6,556 nt of DNA from an uncultured Eubacteriales bacterium (GTDB lineage: Bacteria; Bacillota; Clostridia; Oscillospirales; Acutalibacteraceae): contig ONWI01000101.1 of the NCBI GenBank assembly GCA_900321515.1, forward strand, positions 1-6,556, in the 5' to 3' direction. Of the stretch, positions 6,079 to 6,556 are shown in pieces; position 1 is the first letter of the stretch, and every line of letters begins with the position of its first letter. The position numbers were made by a program, and so were the translations under genes. A model generated the notes under the pieces. That model saw only the letters and a list, made by a program, of their open reading frames with translations. It was not told the DNA's origin and searched no databases.

Positions 6079-6556
6079 TTGTCTCAGAAGGAAGCATGTT
6101 CATTCCAGCGCGGCTCGGGTATTCTTTTGTCCATCACCAGTCTGCCGTCCCCTTACGGCATAGGAACGCTCGGCAAGGCTGCATATGAATTTGTTGATTT
6201 TCTCAGGAAGGCGCAGCAGCGTTACTGGCAGGTTCTGCCAATTGGTCCGACCAGCTTCGGCGACTCGCCTTATCAGTCTTTTTCGGCTTTTGCCGGCAAC
6301 CCTTATTTTATAGATCTTGACACTCTCGCAGAAGAAGGCCTTTTGCAGTACGACGAGATCAACTGCCATGATTGGGGTTATGACGCGACAAGAGTTGACT
6401 ATTCTCGTATCTTTGAATCAAGATTCGCCGTGCTCCGCAAGGCTTTTGACCGCAGCAATTACAAGTCGTTGCCGGAGTTCAGGAAATTCTGCGAGGAAAA
6501 CGCATTCTGGCTTGACGACTACAGCCTCTTTATGGCGCTCAAATTCTATTTTGACA
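6079..6556 (+). CDS. malQ: 4-alpha-glucanotransferase (amylomaltase) MalQ, 3' partial
   Basis: Cytoplasmic GH77 enzyme that transfers alpha-1,4-glucan segments between maltooligosaccharides and releases glucose, so that short maltodextrins can enter glycolysis. Only the first 159 residues are in the window (family length is about 500); the frame is open to the last base. Typical N-terminal motifs are GILLSITSLPSPYGIGTLG, then RYWQVLPIGPTSFGDSPYQS and SAFAGNPYFIDLD; these glucan-binding and barrel-entry segments are nearly diagnostic of MalQ. The catalytic residues lie beyond the window. I chose the TTG at 6079 because of the spacing from GGGAAGG (6061-6067); GTG at 6070 is the alternative and would add three residues. 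No in-frame ATG occurs before the conserved region. It is divergent from the amylase gene and has its own strong promoter; the two products act in the same pathway on opposite sides of the membrane. Confidence 0.95.
   Translation, partial: MSQKEACSFQRGSGILLSITSLPSPYGIGTLGKAAYEFVDFLRKAQQRYWQVLPIGPTSFGDSPYQSFSAFAGNPYFIDLDTLAEEGLLQYDEINCHDWGYDATRVDYSRIFESRFAVLRKAFDRSNYKSLPEFRKFCEENAFWLDDYSLFMALKFYFD

Noticed and set aside
6100..6369. Open frame of 89 codons on the - strand opposite malQ
   Set aside because: It lies wholly over conserved MalQ N-terminal coding sequence and shows no family features.
1..6556. Search for mobile elements, CRISPR, tRNA/rRNA, riboswitches, or a novel defence or biosynthetic system
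   Set aside because: Nearly all sequence is accounted for by six well known genes and short spacers; no transposase, terminal repeats, spaced repeats or structured RNA were seen. The proximity of polyamine and starch genes appears incidental: they are convergent and separated by a terminator.

Overview
The window looks like an ordinary chromosomal segment of a low-to-mid-GC Gram-positive anaerobe, most likely a member of the Clostridia (Oscillospiraceae/Ruminococcaceae-like gut or rumen bacteria). This is inferred from strong GGAGG/AAAGGA ribosome binding sites, GTG and TTG starts, lipobox signal peptides on both exported proteins, near-consensus sigma-A promoters, AT-rich spacers between roughly 50% GC genes, and many free cysteines in the exported proteins. 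The genus cannot be settled from the sequence alone.

Left part (1-3745, + strand): a tightly packed polyamine ABC importer operon, potA-potB-potC-potD. PotA (ATPase) is cut at its 5' end just after the Walker A lysine. PotB and PotC are the two permeases and overlap by 4 bp. PotD is the lipid-anchored spermidine/putrescine-binding protein. The operon promoter and any regulator lie upstream of the window. A strong intrinsic terminator at 3787-3835 closes the operon.

Right part (3926-6556): an alpha-glucan utilisation locus. A GH13 alpha-amylase with a lipoprotein signal peptide is on the - strand, convergent with the pot operon. A divergent malQ (4-alpha-glucanotransferase, amylomaltase) is on the + strand and runs off the window. 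The 269-bp spacer between them holds two near-perfect sigma-A promoters pointing apart, plus several inverted or direct repeats that could be operators. The logical arrangement is extracellular cleavage of starch to maltodextrins by the anchored amylase, followed by cytoplasmic disproportionation by MalQ; the transporter and any regulator are not in the window.

I see no RNA gene, CRISPR array, insertion sequence, phage gene, origin or attachment site, and no evidence of a previously undescribed system. The points most worth a second look are the 14-bp perfect palindrome just downstream of the predicted amylase start site, the two-block repeat shared by both divergent promoters, the acidic insertion in the amylase C-domain, and the substituted ligand-site residues of PotD.
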